Shown here piece by piece: positions 45,822-57,118 of a stretch of DNA of 64,000 nucleotides. Positions within the stretch are counted from its first letter, which is position 1; each line of letters begins with the position of its first letter. A program made the position numbers and the translations under genes. Source of the DNA: Moniliophthora roreri (taxonomy: Eukaryota > Basidiomycota > Agaricomycetes > Agaricales > Marasmiaceae); assembly GCA_001466705.2 (NCBI GenBank), contig LATX02000233.1:1-64000 (forward strand), given 5' to 3'. The notes under the pieces are model-generated. The model ran no database searches and was not told the DNA's origin. It saw nothing but the letters and a program-made list of their open reading frames with translations.

Positions 45822-48800
45822 CTATTTGGTGAACCCTAGAAGTGACCAGATTAGTTACCAATAAACGTCGAGCTAACTACCGCTTACAGTAAAGTGCCGA
45901 ATATTCGACGTCCAGAGCATCCCCAGGAGTGCACTAGCAACATTTCAGAATGGCGGAGAGCACAAGAGATCGCTTCAAACTCACCGAAGCAGGAGGCTGA
46001 CCACCCTTTGTATTAGTTCGATAGATTTCAGTGGCAAGAGTGCCCTGAATATTGGTCAAGTACAACCAATCTATATCGGAAGCACCTGTGGGGGCAGGGA
46101 TGCCAGCTTGACGTGCACCGACAACGAAGTCCTCTGGGTTTCCAGTGGAAAGTGAAAAGTCCCACTTCGGGCTGAGTCCAGTCCCGGTAACGGGGTTCGT
46201 GATGAAGAAGTGTCTCCCGAGTTGTTTCAAAGGATAAAGACTGAATTTGCCAGTCTTAGTATTGTATGAGCAGGAAATATCGAAAAGTTTGGCTTCAGCT
46301 CCGTTAGACCTATGGAAGGAGCCCAGCATACCATGTAGTACTTTATTCATTCTCCCCAGCTTTGCAACCCCGACGCGTTATAATGTTCCCGCTATGTTGT
46401 AAGGCCTTGATGAATGATAATTGCTCTCATCCTTTTTTGCAAGCCTGCCTTGGAACAAATAATAATTCGCCCTGGGTGCGAATAATAAGTGGGAAACACC
46501 AGCAATGCCAAATTCGGCAGTCGCATTACAGATGTTTTCCACGGTTGGATCCTTACTTCCTCCTTTCATGTTCCTTCCTCTGTCATGCAGTGTAGTGTTC
46601 TATGGCTGTGGTGCGTATTCCTGTCATCTCAATGTCTCCCGCATTCTGTGCTTACACTTTATCACAGCACCATCAAATATTACCCCTATGCCACACTGTT
46701 ATTCGTCCAGCCAGCACCCTACACTACCCAATTATCATCCAACCTCTTCTTGCATCCAGTGCTCCGCCGCATCACTTGAACCCAAACCTTCACGTCAGTT
46801 GGTGCGCCTTATTCCCCTGCACGCATTATAATTCACGCCCTTCAGATGTCTCCGCTACCTCCGTGATTTTAACTCCCTTCGGACTGTACAGTTCTCAGTT
46901 TGGAATCATCCGAGTCTGTATTTCAACTCGTGGAGCCCCCTGAAGCACCGTTCTTGATGTTTTTCCCATCCTGTGGGAGGCTAGTCGGTACTGTCACTTG
47001 GGCAGGCAACAAGGAGGTAACAGTGTTGATTGGAAGGTGCGTTTCATATCCTTTCGTTGAATTGACAGTTATTATCTAGCGTAGTACTGATCCCGCCGGA
47101 ACCTGAAGGCACCGAAGACATATATACCCCGCCATAATGCTACCTTACGAAGATTCTGACCCAGACTACATACATATCCCTCACTCTTACTATACTTTAC
47201 GCTTTACTCATGGCTACTCAACATAACATCTCATAATATAAACTATTTTGGGTATGGAAAAGTTCCCCTGAAGTCTCGAGGCAATATGAGCCTCACTAGC
47301 GCGCTATCGTTCACCGACACTCCAAATATAGCAGCCTCTACTACTGAGCACTCAGTAAACATTGGCCAAACGGAACAACATCAGACTACTAGGCTACAGT
47401 TCGGTCTCTCAGCAAAGATCGACGAGCATTGCATAGTGTTGTCAAATTTAGAAATATTAATTGCCTTTTTTGGAAGATTCTTACCTGTTATGGCAAGAAT
47501 TTTAGAGAGATCATCGGCTGCATTTTCAAATATCCTATTGTACCATAAACGTCCGCAGGGTTTAGTATGGGCTGCAGGTATGTATTGAAACAAATTCTGA
47601 TGCCTTTGAGATGATATTCAGTTGATTTTCTGTTGTTGGTGTGGGGGGATATTTTTTGTGGCCGTCGAGAGATATAATTTATAAGTAAAGTGTGAACGAA
47701 AGCCATTCTGAGCTTGTGTGTCGCTTGACTTTTTCATTTGAGGATCTAATAGCGCTGGGAGCACTCAGTTTGGCCTTTTCTATGCTCCGACTCAAGTGGT
47801 AATATCTACCAGGTCTGCAAATGATGTGGTGGATATGTATGAGAAAAGTTCTTCCCTGAACACTAGTTCCGACGAGCCGGACGTAGTTCAATTCCAAGCG
47901 TCTATTCAGCGCTTGTGGAATCTTGACGTTACATAAAAGGTAAATAGGTAAAGACTACTCAGTAAATTACCTCATAAAGACTCAGGAATGGCAGCGAGCA
48001 TGTAGAAGGATCAGGGTAAGTAGAAATGCTGAATGATAATGAGACTGAGTCCATGAAAACAGGCAACAATGCATACCTAAGATATCAAGAAGTGAGGTTT
48101 GATGAAATAAGGAAGTTTTGCTTGTGATCGTGAGGCTTAGGATGCCGGGGAAAAAATTCATGAGAGAGCGTGCGCAAAGAGTTCCAGGATTGTCGTATCA
48201 GCTGAGGTCGAATGATTATTTGACAGGTATCCGGGACAGGGTACTGTATGTGAATGCTAATAATTCCGTGTCATTCAAAAATAACTTGTACACAACATAT
48301 CTGAAATCCGAGGAAGCATGAGGTCGAATTATAATTTGCCAAAGTGGTCGGGATAGAAATGTTCGGGGAGAATGATAATTCGATGCGAGCCTGAGAGGCA
48401 GGTGGTATCCAGGAGGTAGCCGAGGGACAATTATTAATAGCTCGAGCTGAGCCAAATAATAAAGGTGCGCACCTAGCGGATCAGATCAACACAAAGTGGG
48501 GGAGAATGATAATTCTGTATGAGAGGCAGGTATCCGGGAGGTAGCTGAGGGATAATTATTATTATCTCAAGCTCAGCCAAATGATAAACATACGCACCTA
48601 TGAGCAAAGAGCAGTGAAACCACAGAGGCAGAATGACAATTCAGCAGTGTGTTGTAGATTAATAAATATGGTCAAGGAATGGGAAGGGGGAAATGATAAA
48701 GGTACTGGTGGGAATAATAAAGGTACCGAATTTGGTCATGACGTGCAGTTGGCAGGGTCCGCTTTATAACGTGTCGGGGTTGCATTGCTGGGGAGAATTA

Positions 48801-49057
48801 CATTATTTCTACATGGACTGCTCAGGAGCCCTTCAGCATCGTGAAATTGTGACACTAAGAACTCACACAAATGTGCCGTCGTCACCACAAATGTACTTTT
48901 GAACACCAGTACCGAATGTAATGAACTCGGTAGGGGCCTTTTGGGCGGGTAGGGTTGCCCCAGCCACCTTGATTCCTGATATGTCGCAGGTCAGGGTGTC
49001 AGTAAGAGCAGCCGACACCACAACAGCTGTGAGCGACAGAAGCCAGAAAAATTTCAT
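45822..49057 (-). CDS. Secreted DUF3455 protein, copy C (intron 1 carries an element)
   Basis: Exon 1 (48867-49057) encodes the signal peptide MKFFWLLSLTAVVVSA and CDISGIKVAGATLPAQKAPT. Exon 2 (ending at 46309) starts SNGAEAKLFDISCSYN and holds FFITNPVTGTGLSPKWDF, PAPTGASDIDWLYLTN and GGQPPAS. Two short exons give CTPGDALDVEYSALY and WFTK, with a TAG at 45822. DUF3455 proteins are small fungal proteins, often mislabelled malate dehydrogenase, with no proven activity. The donor (TTTGT/GTGAGT) and acceptor (CCATAG/GTCTAAC) of intron 1 are intact and give the phase found in copies A and B, although this intron is 2557 nt against about 55 nt there. The excess is the transposon-like element at 46315-48834. 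Whether the long intron is spliced efficiently cannot be told from sequence. Confidence 0.75.
46315..48834. mobile_element. 2.5-kb terminal-inverted-repeat element in an intron
   Basis: The two ends are inverted copies over about 65-70 bp. Common blocks, from outside inward, are GAAGG, CCATGTAG, ATTCTCCCCAGC and GCAACCCCGACRCGTTATAA. Removing the interval leaves an intron of about 40-50 nt, the size in the sister genes. The longest open frame (47286-47588, 100 codons, MSLTSALSFTDTPNIAA) shows no transposase motif, so the element is probably non-autonomous. I could not define a target duplication, so the superfamily is open. Confidence 0.75.
48190..48720. repeat. Internal tandem repeats of the intronic element
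   Basis: Two good copies about 133 bp apart (48369-48476 and 48502-48600) share GAGAATGATAATTC, GAGAGGCAGGT, GGGAGGTAGC and AATTATTATTA-type blocks. Weaker copies flank them. AATGATAATT-like motifs recur through the whole segment and also near the other end of the element (46413). Confidence 0.55.
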
Positions 49058-50303
49058 CGTAAAACAGAGATGTAGTGACCTGAATATGAAGATGAGTGGG
49101 CGACTCTGTTTCACCAGGTGCATAGTTGAAAGCTTTTATCAATGAGTGAGACACGGACCTTGTTTTTGCAGTTCCGATTGGATGTTGCAGCCACGATCGA
49201 TGGAACCAGTAAAATGTCATGTCTGTGGCATCAGGAAGCCTGAAGGTTAGGCAGGCCATGTCAAAGGCTCAGGTCCCTGGATTAGTAGACTTCGTTTTCA
49301 GCGCTTTTTGTTTGCCATTAGTCTGGCCGGTAGTCCAGAGTTTCACAAGCATAATGCGTTAGAGGGCAATATCGTATAGCGATATACTTTGAATCCAATG
49401 CAGAGAGGTGCATTTCTAGAGTAGTCGAGGTCTGGCTGCGCATGCCCCTGTCCAAGCGTTGAATGCCACCGGAACAAATGATTCACATTGCGTAGTAAGA
49501 TGAGTATCAGTGGGAAACGATATGAAAGAAACGTACTAGAGTCTTGAGCAATCCGCTCAAAATCCGCAATGAAACTGGAACATCGCATCTGTAGCTGCCG
49601 AGGAGGAGCAGCTAGGGAAGAATTTCAACGTCGGAGGATCCACTAAAGCCAGGAGGGAGCGGGTGGCATGCGTGGCTTGCAGGGAAAGCATCGTATGGAA
49701 GAGGTGGAAAAGGGCTTGTCTGCCCGTGTCTAGCGCTTCTGAGGTCATAGAAATATCCTTGGTATTCAGTGGGAGTTGATGTTATACGGGTACCGGAGAT
49801 TCGCTTAATCATCAAGATCACACAACTCCGAAATCCAGTTGGATCCTAAAGATGCAGAGTTACGCATAGCGTCTTGAATCAGCATTTGCATCCTTCATGG
49901 AAATTGTTGTGGCACAGCGCTCATGTGGTACCAGTCCTTGGGATAACCTGACAACGCGTCGAAGTTCGTTTCTCTCGTTAGAGTGCTGTAATTGGCGGGA
50001 GAGTTCACTCATTACTCACTTCTATGGTCGAAGACATCTTGAGCAAAGTATTCGACTTCACGTTGGTAATATTTCCCATGCAGTGCCAAGCGACCTCATG
50101 CGTTCAACCTCTTTGAGGGGCAAGGGTGTTCTGTTCCTGGTCAGCAGGGCCAGAACCAGAACTCTCGTTGGTCAATCAAGTACACCGTTTAGAATCGGAT
50201 CCAGCGACATGTTAGAATTTCTCAAAGGCAAATAGATGGAATTGTTGAAACGATTGGTTACACGAGCCACGGAAATTTGATCCTACTACGTCCGAATATC
50301 CCA
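49058..50303. other. Flanks between DUF3455 copies C and A
   Basis: No separate gene is supported. Part of this (about 49880-50260) is the 3' flank of copy A and matches the 3' flank of copy B at 52560-52880. Confidence 0.5.
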
Positions 50304-51059
50304 TTACAGGGAACCACCAGTAAACCCTGTATTCATATTAGTCACTTTTCTTCGAGACTGCGATGCGGGCTCACAATAGATAGCAGAGTACCCAACAGTA
50401 ATCAGTGGGCTACCAGGTGTGCACTATCAAGACGTCAGAAGACCCAAATGACACGCAAAAGTGATCCTGACTCACTGAAGCAGGCGGTTGGCCACCTTTG
50501 GTGTCCGTGCGGTAAATCTCAGTTGCAAGCCCTCCCTGAACATTGGTCAGGTAGAGCCAGTCCACATCGGAGGGACCGGTGGGAGCTGGAATGCCAGCTG
50601 AGCGTGCTCCAATGACGAATGCGTTCGGGTTGGCGAAGAACTTTGTCATGTCCCATTTCGGGCTGATACCAGTCCCGGTTGGGTTAGTAACGAAATAGTG
50701 CTCTCCGAGGTGCTTCAAGTTCGTGGACTGGTAGGATGATCCAGGCTTGTACGAGCAAGAAACGTCATAGAGTTGGGCGACTGCTCCTGCAGAACTGTTG
50801 TTGAACAGTAATGGTCAGTATGATGAAAATAAAACTGGGACGGCACTCACGCATATACACCATTAGCACCGCAAGTGTAGTTTTGAGTGCCAACACCAAA
50901 TGCGATGTATTTGGTTGGGGCGGTCTGAGCAGGCAAGCTTCCCGCAACTACCTGGACGTTTGAGACATCACAGAGGGCAGTGGTGACGGGGGTAGCCGAT
51001 ACCAAGCTGACCGCCAAAGCCAGGAAGGAAGTTGCCAATGAAAGCGGGAGGAATTTCAT
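50304..51059 (-). CDS. Secreted DUF3455 protein, copy A
   Basis: Four exons. Exon 1 (50851-51059) encodes the signal peptide MKFLPLSLATSFLALAVSLV, ending SAT, then CDVSNVQVVAGSLPAQTAPT and QNYTCGANGVYA. Exon 2 has SAGAVAQLYDVSCSYKPGSS, YFVTNPTGTGISPKWDM, PAPTGPSDVDWLYLTN and GGQPPAS. Exon 3 has CTPGSPLITVGYSAIY, and a last mini-exon gives WFTGGSL before the TAA at 50304. The four-exon layout and phases equal those of copies B and C. A TATA-like GGATAAAAG lies near 51174-51182. It is probably an extracellular protein of unknown activity. Confidence 0.8.
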
Positions 51060-51173
51060 CGTGACAGTTGACTAAGAGTAGCGGATGGATGAGGCGACCA
51101 ACAAATCTACCAGTGCTGTTTCTTTGCAATGGGAGAGGTGTTGATTCTACTCAAGAGTGGGGCCTACACTTCG

Positions 51174-51182
51174 CTTTTATCC
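51174..51182 (-). promoter_or_regulatory. TATA-like element of DUF3455 copy A
   Basis: GGATAAAAG on the minus strand about 115 bases before the ATG. Copy B has GGATAAAAAGG at a similar distance (53834-53843), so the core promoter was duplicated with the gene. Confidence 0.5.
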
Positions 51183-52956
51183 TCCACTCTCATCATAACA
51201 TTCCGTTTACGCTTCCGCTGCCAGGAACGGTCTAACCAGGAAATCCATTTAGCGCTGCCGGGCTGGAGCCGTGACGGATCTCGCTACTCAGGCTTGGAGC
51301 CCCGGCGGCATTGATGACCTGCGGTGCGTACGAATCGCCAGTGATAGATCGACATTTGGATATAAGAAATGCATACCAAACTGATACCAATCTGCTCTCC
51401 AACGTGAAATCCGAGAGATGGGCCGAATGCCGCTGTTGGAATTGACGGGAAATTCACGACATTCTGCTAGTGGCGTTCCGAACAAACAAAAAAAGCGGTA
51501 GGCGGATCGCAGGATCCCAGAGAAAGAACATGAGAGGTATGAAGGGACAACAAAGTTCAGGGAGATGTGATATCTGCTGACCGGATTAGCGCTCCGTGTG
51601 ATACGAACGTTCGCACTCACATCACACTAGCGGAAATTTCGCAGCCGCGAGGTACACCAAGGGCCTCATGGGTTTCAGTCCGCAGGCAGATTCGGCAGCC
51701 AAACTGAACACGGTTGGCTGATACGGGATCAGTGATGATCCACTCGAATGGAGAGCACAGCTGTTCGTGTTGAGTTAATAGTTAAAGTTCACCATCGCAA
51801 TCCATACGAAAAGAACTTGGAGAAGAGCATGAGTGTGGGAACCAGCTTCGCAAATAACCATTCAGTGGAGACCTGGACACAAGGTTTCATCAACAACTTT
51901 CAAGTGAGAAGGGGTGGGCATACCATCTCGGCATAGCAGTATTTCAAGACATCCTACGGGTGCGGAACGCTCAACGGCAGCGAGGGGCAGGAACGAAAGG
52001 ATTATGTGATGATGATACATGGATGAGATAGGTTCGTTCTGGCTTTCCGGCTTCACAGCTACAATCGGTATAGCGTCAAGTACCCGCCAGGGGAGAACCT
52101 CGCCTGGATTTTGCCTGCCACCCCAAAAGAAAAACAAGTCAAACGGGGGAGAGGACGCACCGGGTCGCTGACCCTGCATCGAACAGCAAAACTCCACAGC
52201 CGGTGTCCGAACCGGCGAAACCCTAACAGTCTCGACCGCACAAAAGTTGAGAAAAGAAGCCCTCGAATTGTTCGACCCATCATCAACATCTTACCTCATT
52301 AGAAGATATCAAAGGTAATGTTGGACATCACAGACATGACCTTGATATTCGTCGTCAGTTGATGCATGAGCTTCTGAGAGACAGCACATATTCGACAAGA
52401 AGATCACACACCTGTAGGCCGGTATAAAGCTGAATCCCGATCGGACCTCGGACCGATTAGCTTCGTGCTTGCATCGCCGGGGTTGGCAGTCCTAGTCCTA
52501 ATCCTTTGGATCGTATCGAGACTTGATTCTCCTGTTAGCATACTGTAACGGAAGATTCAACTCATCACTCACTTCTATTGTTGAACTTGCTATTCACCAA
52601 TATGATGCAGGTCTGATTGATCTGGTTTTTGAAGGATGATAATTATTATTAGCACAGCGTTCGACCGGACATTGACGATCACTCCCATGCAATGACCAAA
52701 TGACCTCATCCATTTCAACGTTTTTGGAGGCCAAAGCGCTCCGCCCTGGTCGGCGGGGCTACATAGTTATAGCCACTCATTCACCCGCACATCCTCCATT
52801 TGGCGATTGCACCGCTCTGGACTTTTGAAGCGATATGACAACTCATATATATCGAGTCAGAAGGAATTCTTCAAACGTGAATAGATGGAGCTGCTGAAAC
52901 GACTAGTAATTACACAAGCCGCAGTAGAATGGATGCTATTACGCTCGAATCTCCCG
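51183..52956. other. Flanks between DUF3455 copies A and B
   Basis: Made up of the 5' flank of copy A and the 3' flank of copy B, both parts of the duplicated segments. No extra gene is supported. Confidence 0.5.
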
Positions 52957-53705
52957 TTACAAGGAACCACCAGTAAACCCTATACCCAATATTAGTTCGC
53001 TTTTTGTTCAGAATCGCGATGCAAAACTTACAATACATGGCAGAGTACCAGACAGTAATTGGCTGGCTACCAGGTGTGCACTATCAAGAACATCAGAAGA
53101 CCCGAACGACACGCAAAAGTGATCCTGACTCACTGAAGCAGGGGGTTGACCACCTCTCGTATTCGTGCGATAAACCTCAGTTGCGAGCTCTCCCTGAACA
53201 TTGGTCAGGTAGAGCCAGTCCACATCGGAAGAACCGGTGGGAGCTGGAATGCCAGCTGAGCGTGCTCCAATGATGAATGCGTTCGGGTTTGCGAGTGCGC
53301 TTGTCATATCCCACTTTGGGCTAATACCGGTGCCGGTTGTTGGGTTTGTGACAAAATAGTGTTGTCCAAGGGGACGTATGGCGGGCACGAATGCACCGGG
53401 CTTGTAGCCGCAAGAGATATCAAGAAGCTCAGCGACTGCTCCGGCAGAGCTGTTGGGTCAAATGAGAAAACGACGAGAATGATTACAAGGGACGATGATA
53501 CTTACGCGTATTTGCCATCGGCGCCACAGGTGTAATTTTGAGTGCCAAAACCAAAAGCGATGTATTTAGTTGGAGCCTTCTGAGCAGGCAAAGAGCCTGC
53601 GGATACCTTGACGCTTGAGACATCACAGGTGCGGACAGTGGCCGACACCGAAGTGACAGCTAGGGCCAGGAGGGAAGTTACCAACGGGAACGAGAGGAAT
53701 TTCAT
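52957..53705 (-). CDS. Secreted DUF3455 protein, copy B
   Basis: Four exons. Exon 1 (53506-53705) encodes the signal peptide MKFLSFPLVTSLLALAVTSV, ending SAT, then CDVSSVKVSAGSLPAQKAPT. Exon 2 has SAGAVAELLDISCGYKPGAF, YFVTNPTTGTGISPKWDM, PAPTGSSDVDWLYLTN and GGQPPAS. Exon 3 has CTPGSQPITVWYSAMY and the last exon WFTGGSL, with TAA at 52957-52959. It is closest to copy A in protein, introns and flanks, so A and B are the younger pair and C the older member. The four Cys common to the copies are probably paired in the secreted form. Activity unknown. Confidence 0.8.
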
Positions 53706-55376
53706 CGTAGGGAATGAGATGATGAAAAGGAAGGTAGTGGCGGTTGTTTTGGGCGATCGACAGGTCTACCAGTGCTCGTTTCCTCGCAACAGGAGAGGGG
53801 CGATTCTGCTGAAACATGGGACTTGGAAGTAGCCTTTTTATCCTCCATTCGCGTAAGCGACTATCATTCCATTAACGCTTCCGCGTTCAGGAACGGTTTG
53901 ACCAGAAAGACGGTTTCCAAGGGTCGCCGAATTAGAGCTGAAACGAACCTCAGGTTTGAAGCTCTGGCACTGATGACCTGTAGCCCGTACCAATCATCAA
54001 CGATAGATCGACATTCTGAATATAATAAAGTACGTACTGGATTGATACCAACTTCGTCCAGTTCTGAAGAGAAGTATCCCAAGCCGGGGTTGAAATTGAA
54101 AGTTTCATGGAGCCGCGATCTAATAATAGCATGACCTTGACAGAACCTTGACGCTCCGAACAGATGTAACCCAAGTCAAAGCAGTGATGGGTCACGGGGA
54201 ATGGGAAGAAGGGAGGCATAGATGACGGTGAAAAAGTCCAATTCGATGGTATCTTTGCTGATCGATATGATTAACGCCTAGCTTGAATACAAAAATCCAT
54301 CAAAGTTGGTACGCACATCACCCCTGAATCACATTGGGTGTATAGAGGTTCTGCCATCGCAAGATACCCAGGGGCACACTGGCCTCTGTGTGTTCCCACG
54401 CGAAACTGGACGTGGGCGACTGATACAGGTACGAAGATGGTGATCTTGGGAGTACAACACTGCGGGTTTCATATTGCACTACCAGTTCGCCATCGCATTG
54501 CCAACAAAAAGAAGTTGAGAAATGCGTGAGTATGGGAACCACTTTGCGAAAAATCATTCGATGCAGGTCTGAACATCATGGTTTCATCAGAGGTTTTCGA
54601 GGGTGAAGAAAAGGAGAATATCAACCTGACACAAAAGTGCTTGATAGCATTTCATAGACGTTCTACAGATGCGGGTATGGAGTGGCAGCAAAAGGCTTGT
54701 AGGATGATAGATAGATGAGATGGGTTCATTCTAGCCTTCAAGCTTTGCCGTTACAGTTGGTAGTGTTGCGTAAAATGCTGCCATTGGATAAGTCGACGAT
54801 TGGAGGGCAAATTTCTCCTACTATTATCATCATCAACTAAAGCACAAGTTCTTGTATAAAACTGCAAGACGTACCAACTCGCAGACGCTCGCATCCCAGG
54901 GCACCAACTTTGAACAAAAGCTCCGGGCCAGTATCCAAACGGGGCGAAATCTTGACAGTTTCAAGATGACATGCCAGGATTTCGTATACACCAGGTCGAG
55001 AAGAGAAGCCTTCAAAAAAAGTTGTTCAACCATCCCTCAACAATCATCATCATCATCAGCATCTTACCTCACTTACAAGAATATCTGAGTTGAGCTCAAC
55101 TCCCAATACAAGAATTTGTCGGTCGGGGTCGAGGTGATTGTGTAAGAGTAAGAGAAAAAATGAGCGCACGCGCCTACGTGGGTCGCGGCCGAGTCCCGGC
55201 AAACGAGGCAGTGACAAGTGTATACACTTTGCTCTTACCCTGCACTCTATCTGACATGACAGATTGGCAGCCAATTGGCACTGAGCGCTTTCGACGCCCA
55301 CCCCAATACCCATCACTGCGCACTCCCACTCTCTTTCCACCCCCCACCATTCCTTCCCTAATCATACTATATCGCC
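53706..55376. other. 5' flank of copy B and intergenic sequence
   Basis: To about 54720 this matches the 5' flank of copy A. Beyond that, up to the ATG at 55377, it looks like promoter sequence for the downstream gene. No gene is seen. Confidence 0.45.
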
Positions 55377-56063
55377 ATGCCCTCAAATTCGGGCCATTAT
55401 GACCAAAGTCTTCTCGCCGATGCTCCTACTGTGACCAAGCAGATGCGCCAGGTCAATCCGCAGTCTTTTTATTTTGTGCAAAAAAGAGAACCCCACATTA
55501 ACACCTTATCGTAGGAGGGTTATAACCCAGATCTCCTAGCAGCACAACAACAACAACAACAAAGAGGAGGAGCGGCTACAGCATCGAAAGAGAACCTTAC
55601 AAGTGCAAGAGAGAGTCCAATAGAACGAACAGCAGCGCCGACGCGGGTACCGTTCTGGCGCACAACCAAAGGCATCATTACTATCGTCGTCCTTGTTTTG
55701 GTGGTTATTGGAGCAGTCATTGGAGGTGCTGTTGGTGGGACGAGAGCACGGAATTCGAACCGAGCATTCAATGGGACTGTTACACAACCGGCTGGTGCTA
55801 CAGAACCGGGGTCAGGTGGAGAGGTTGCAGGGAACTCGACAAATGGTACCCAGGAAATAAGTTCAGGTGGTAGTACCGATTCCTCTGCGACGGCCACGTC
55901 TTCAGGCAGTGCAGCTTCAAGCCTTGCCTCGGCTATATCTGGTGATGCAAACGGAACCGCACAACAGACCGAGAGCAGTGGACAGAACAATAATGCACTA
56001 AGAACAGAAAACATTGCGGACACAGTCGCGGGTAGCTTGGATGGTCAATTCATAAGCACTTGA
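55377..56063 (+). CDS. Single-pass membrane protein with Ser/Gly/Thr-rich domain
   Basis: Two exons. The first encodes MPSNSGHYDQSLLADAPTVT and ends KQMRQ at the GTCAAT donor; the second starts EGYNPDLLAAQQQQQQRGG after CGTAG near 55514. One transmembrane segment, TTKGIITIVVLVLVVIGAVI, is followed by GGAVGG. The C-terminal part is low-complexity, rich in Ser, Gly, Thr and Asn, with several NxS/T sites (FNGT, GNSTNGT, ANGT). There is no signal peptide, so a type II or signal-anchor topology with a glycosylated outer tail is likely. Proteins with this layout are common and uncharacterised in mushrooms. It could act at the cell surface or in the endomembrane system; function unknown. Confidence 0.7.
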
Positions 56064-56334
56064 TTTGTGTTCTGGACAGGATGTTATTTGTATAGGTTTC
56101 ATTATATCTACCTACTTGCGTACATGGATACAATTACGGAGTACGAGTACGAGGTTGTTCCCCACACCTTCGGTCAGAAGGCTAGGCTTGCATCGGTCCA
56201 GCGTAAGAATGAGTCCACGGGACTTTCTGACCGGACATGCTCCCGCTTCAATATGTTCTTGAAAGGCTGTATGTTGCTCAAATTCATAAATGATTGACAA
56301 GCTGCTTGATGACCGTACCATAACTCTACGGTCA

Positions 56335-57118
56335 TCACGCGCCTCCTCGTACAGACGCTTTTGGAGCCCAGGGTTCTGGCTTGAACTCGTCTGGCCCGGT
56401 TTGCGGGAGCGGTTTTCCTTCTTTGCTGGCTGGTGCGGCCGCTGCCTCCCGACTTGTGGCGGAAGGTGATGAAGACTCTGCTGGGGTTCCTTCTGTCGGC
56501 GGTGTTGAGACTTCCTTTGGTTTTGATGTCGAGTCGCCTTCCTTGAGAAGTCGTATTTGCTCTTCTCGTTCTAGCTCGTCAGCCGCTTGGATGCGTAGAG
56601 CGTTCTGTTGCACCCGTTGTTGCCGAAAAAGATCAATCTGCAGTTCCTACAACTGGGCGTAAACGAGTGGGACCAAAGAGTAGGAACGATTTAACAAACA
56701 CACCTGCATTGTCGGAGGGTTGACTCTAGTATGTGATAGCCAAGCGGACCATTGGACTAATAAGAAAAGACATTGCATGAGGATATGGAACAATACGAGA
56801 GGCAAAGGAGCACGCACTAGGCAGTCGTCTTTGTCCTCCAATATACAACCATTGATCTTCCTGTCTCCGATATTTCACAGACCGTCGTGTCCGACCATCT
56901 TTTGCCCATAGACTTTCAGCTCTAGAGCAAACTCGAAGCCTTTAGAAGAGGTACCTGGAAAAGGACTGGGTCTTTCGTAAAACGAGTTTCCCTCGAGGTC
57001 TCTGCCAACAAAACCTATCTAATGTAATAAGTACTCATATAAAAAGAAAACAGTGAAAAGCTTTTCTTTTACTTACTGGACTTCTTATTACTCGCCAGAG
57101 TCTTCGGAAGAACGACAT
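56335..57118 (-). CDS. NDUFAF2: Complex I assembly factor NDUFAF2-like (mimitin)
   Basis: Five exons on the minus strand from the ATG at 57118 (MSFFRRLWRVIRSP). Joined exons give IGFVGRDLEGNSFYERP, then DGRTRRSVKYRRQEDQWLYI, GGQRRLPIQWSAWLSHTRVN, PPTMQ and ELQIDLFRQQRVQQNALRIQ. These are the family marks DLEGNxFYE, RRxVKY, LPVQWxxWLxHTRxxPPTxxEL and RQQRV. The C-terminal tail is Ser/Pro/Glu-rich and ends PEPWAPKASVRGGA before the TGA at 56335. The family helps assemble mitochondrial NADH:ubiquinone oxidoreductase (complex I), and the basic N-terminus fits mitochondrial import. Each intron is short, and the joins restore the family motifs without gaps. The symbol is that of the human orthologue; the fungal name differs between species. 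Confidence 0.85.

Larger units (their letters stand above)
49880..51950. repeat. Duplicated segment with DUF3455 copy A (pairs with 52560-54720)
   Basis: The gene plus both flanks match the copy-B segment in order: CCCATGCARTGxCxAAxxGACCTCATxC near 50078 and 52684, the coding region, GATAGATCGACATT near 51344 and 54004, and GAACCATTCAGTGG / AATCATTCGATGC-type sequence near 51855 and 54555. The segments lie about 2.65 kb apart. Confidence 0.65.

Noticed and set aside
48369..48600. CRISPR-like array
   Set aside because: The repeats are long, diverged, lack uniform spacers and lie in a eukaryotic transposon-like element.
50380..50450. Loss of the exon 3 acceptor in DUF3455 copy A
   Set aside because: A first reading used the wrong AG. 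With the acceptor CTTGATAG before TGCACACC the frame gives CTPGSPLITVGYSAIY, matching copies B and C.
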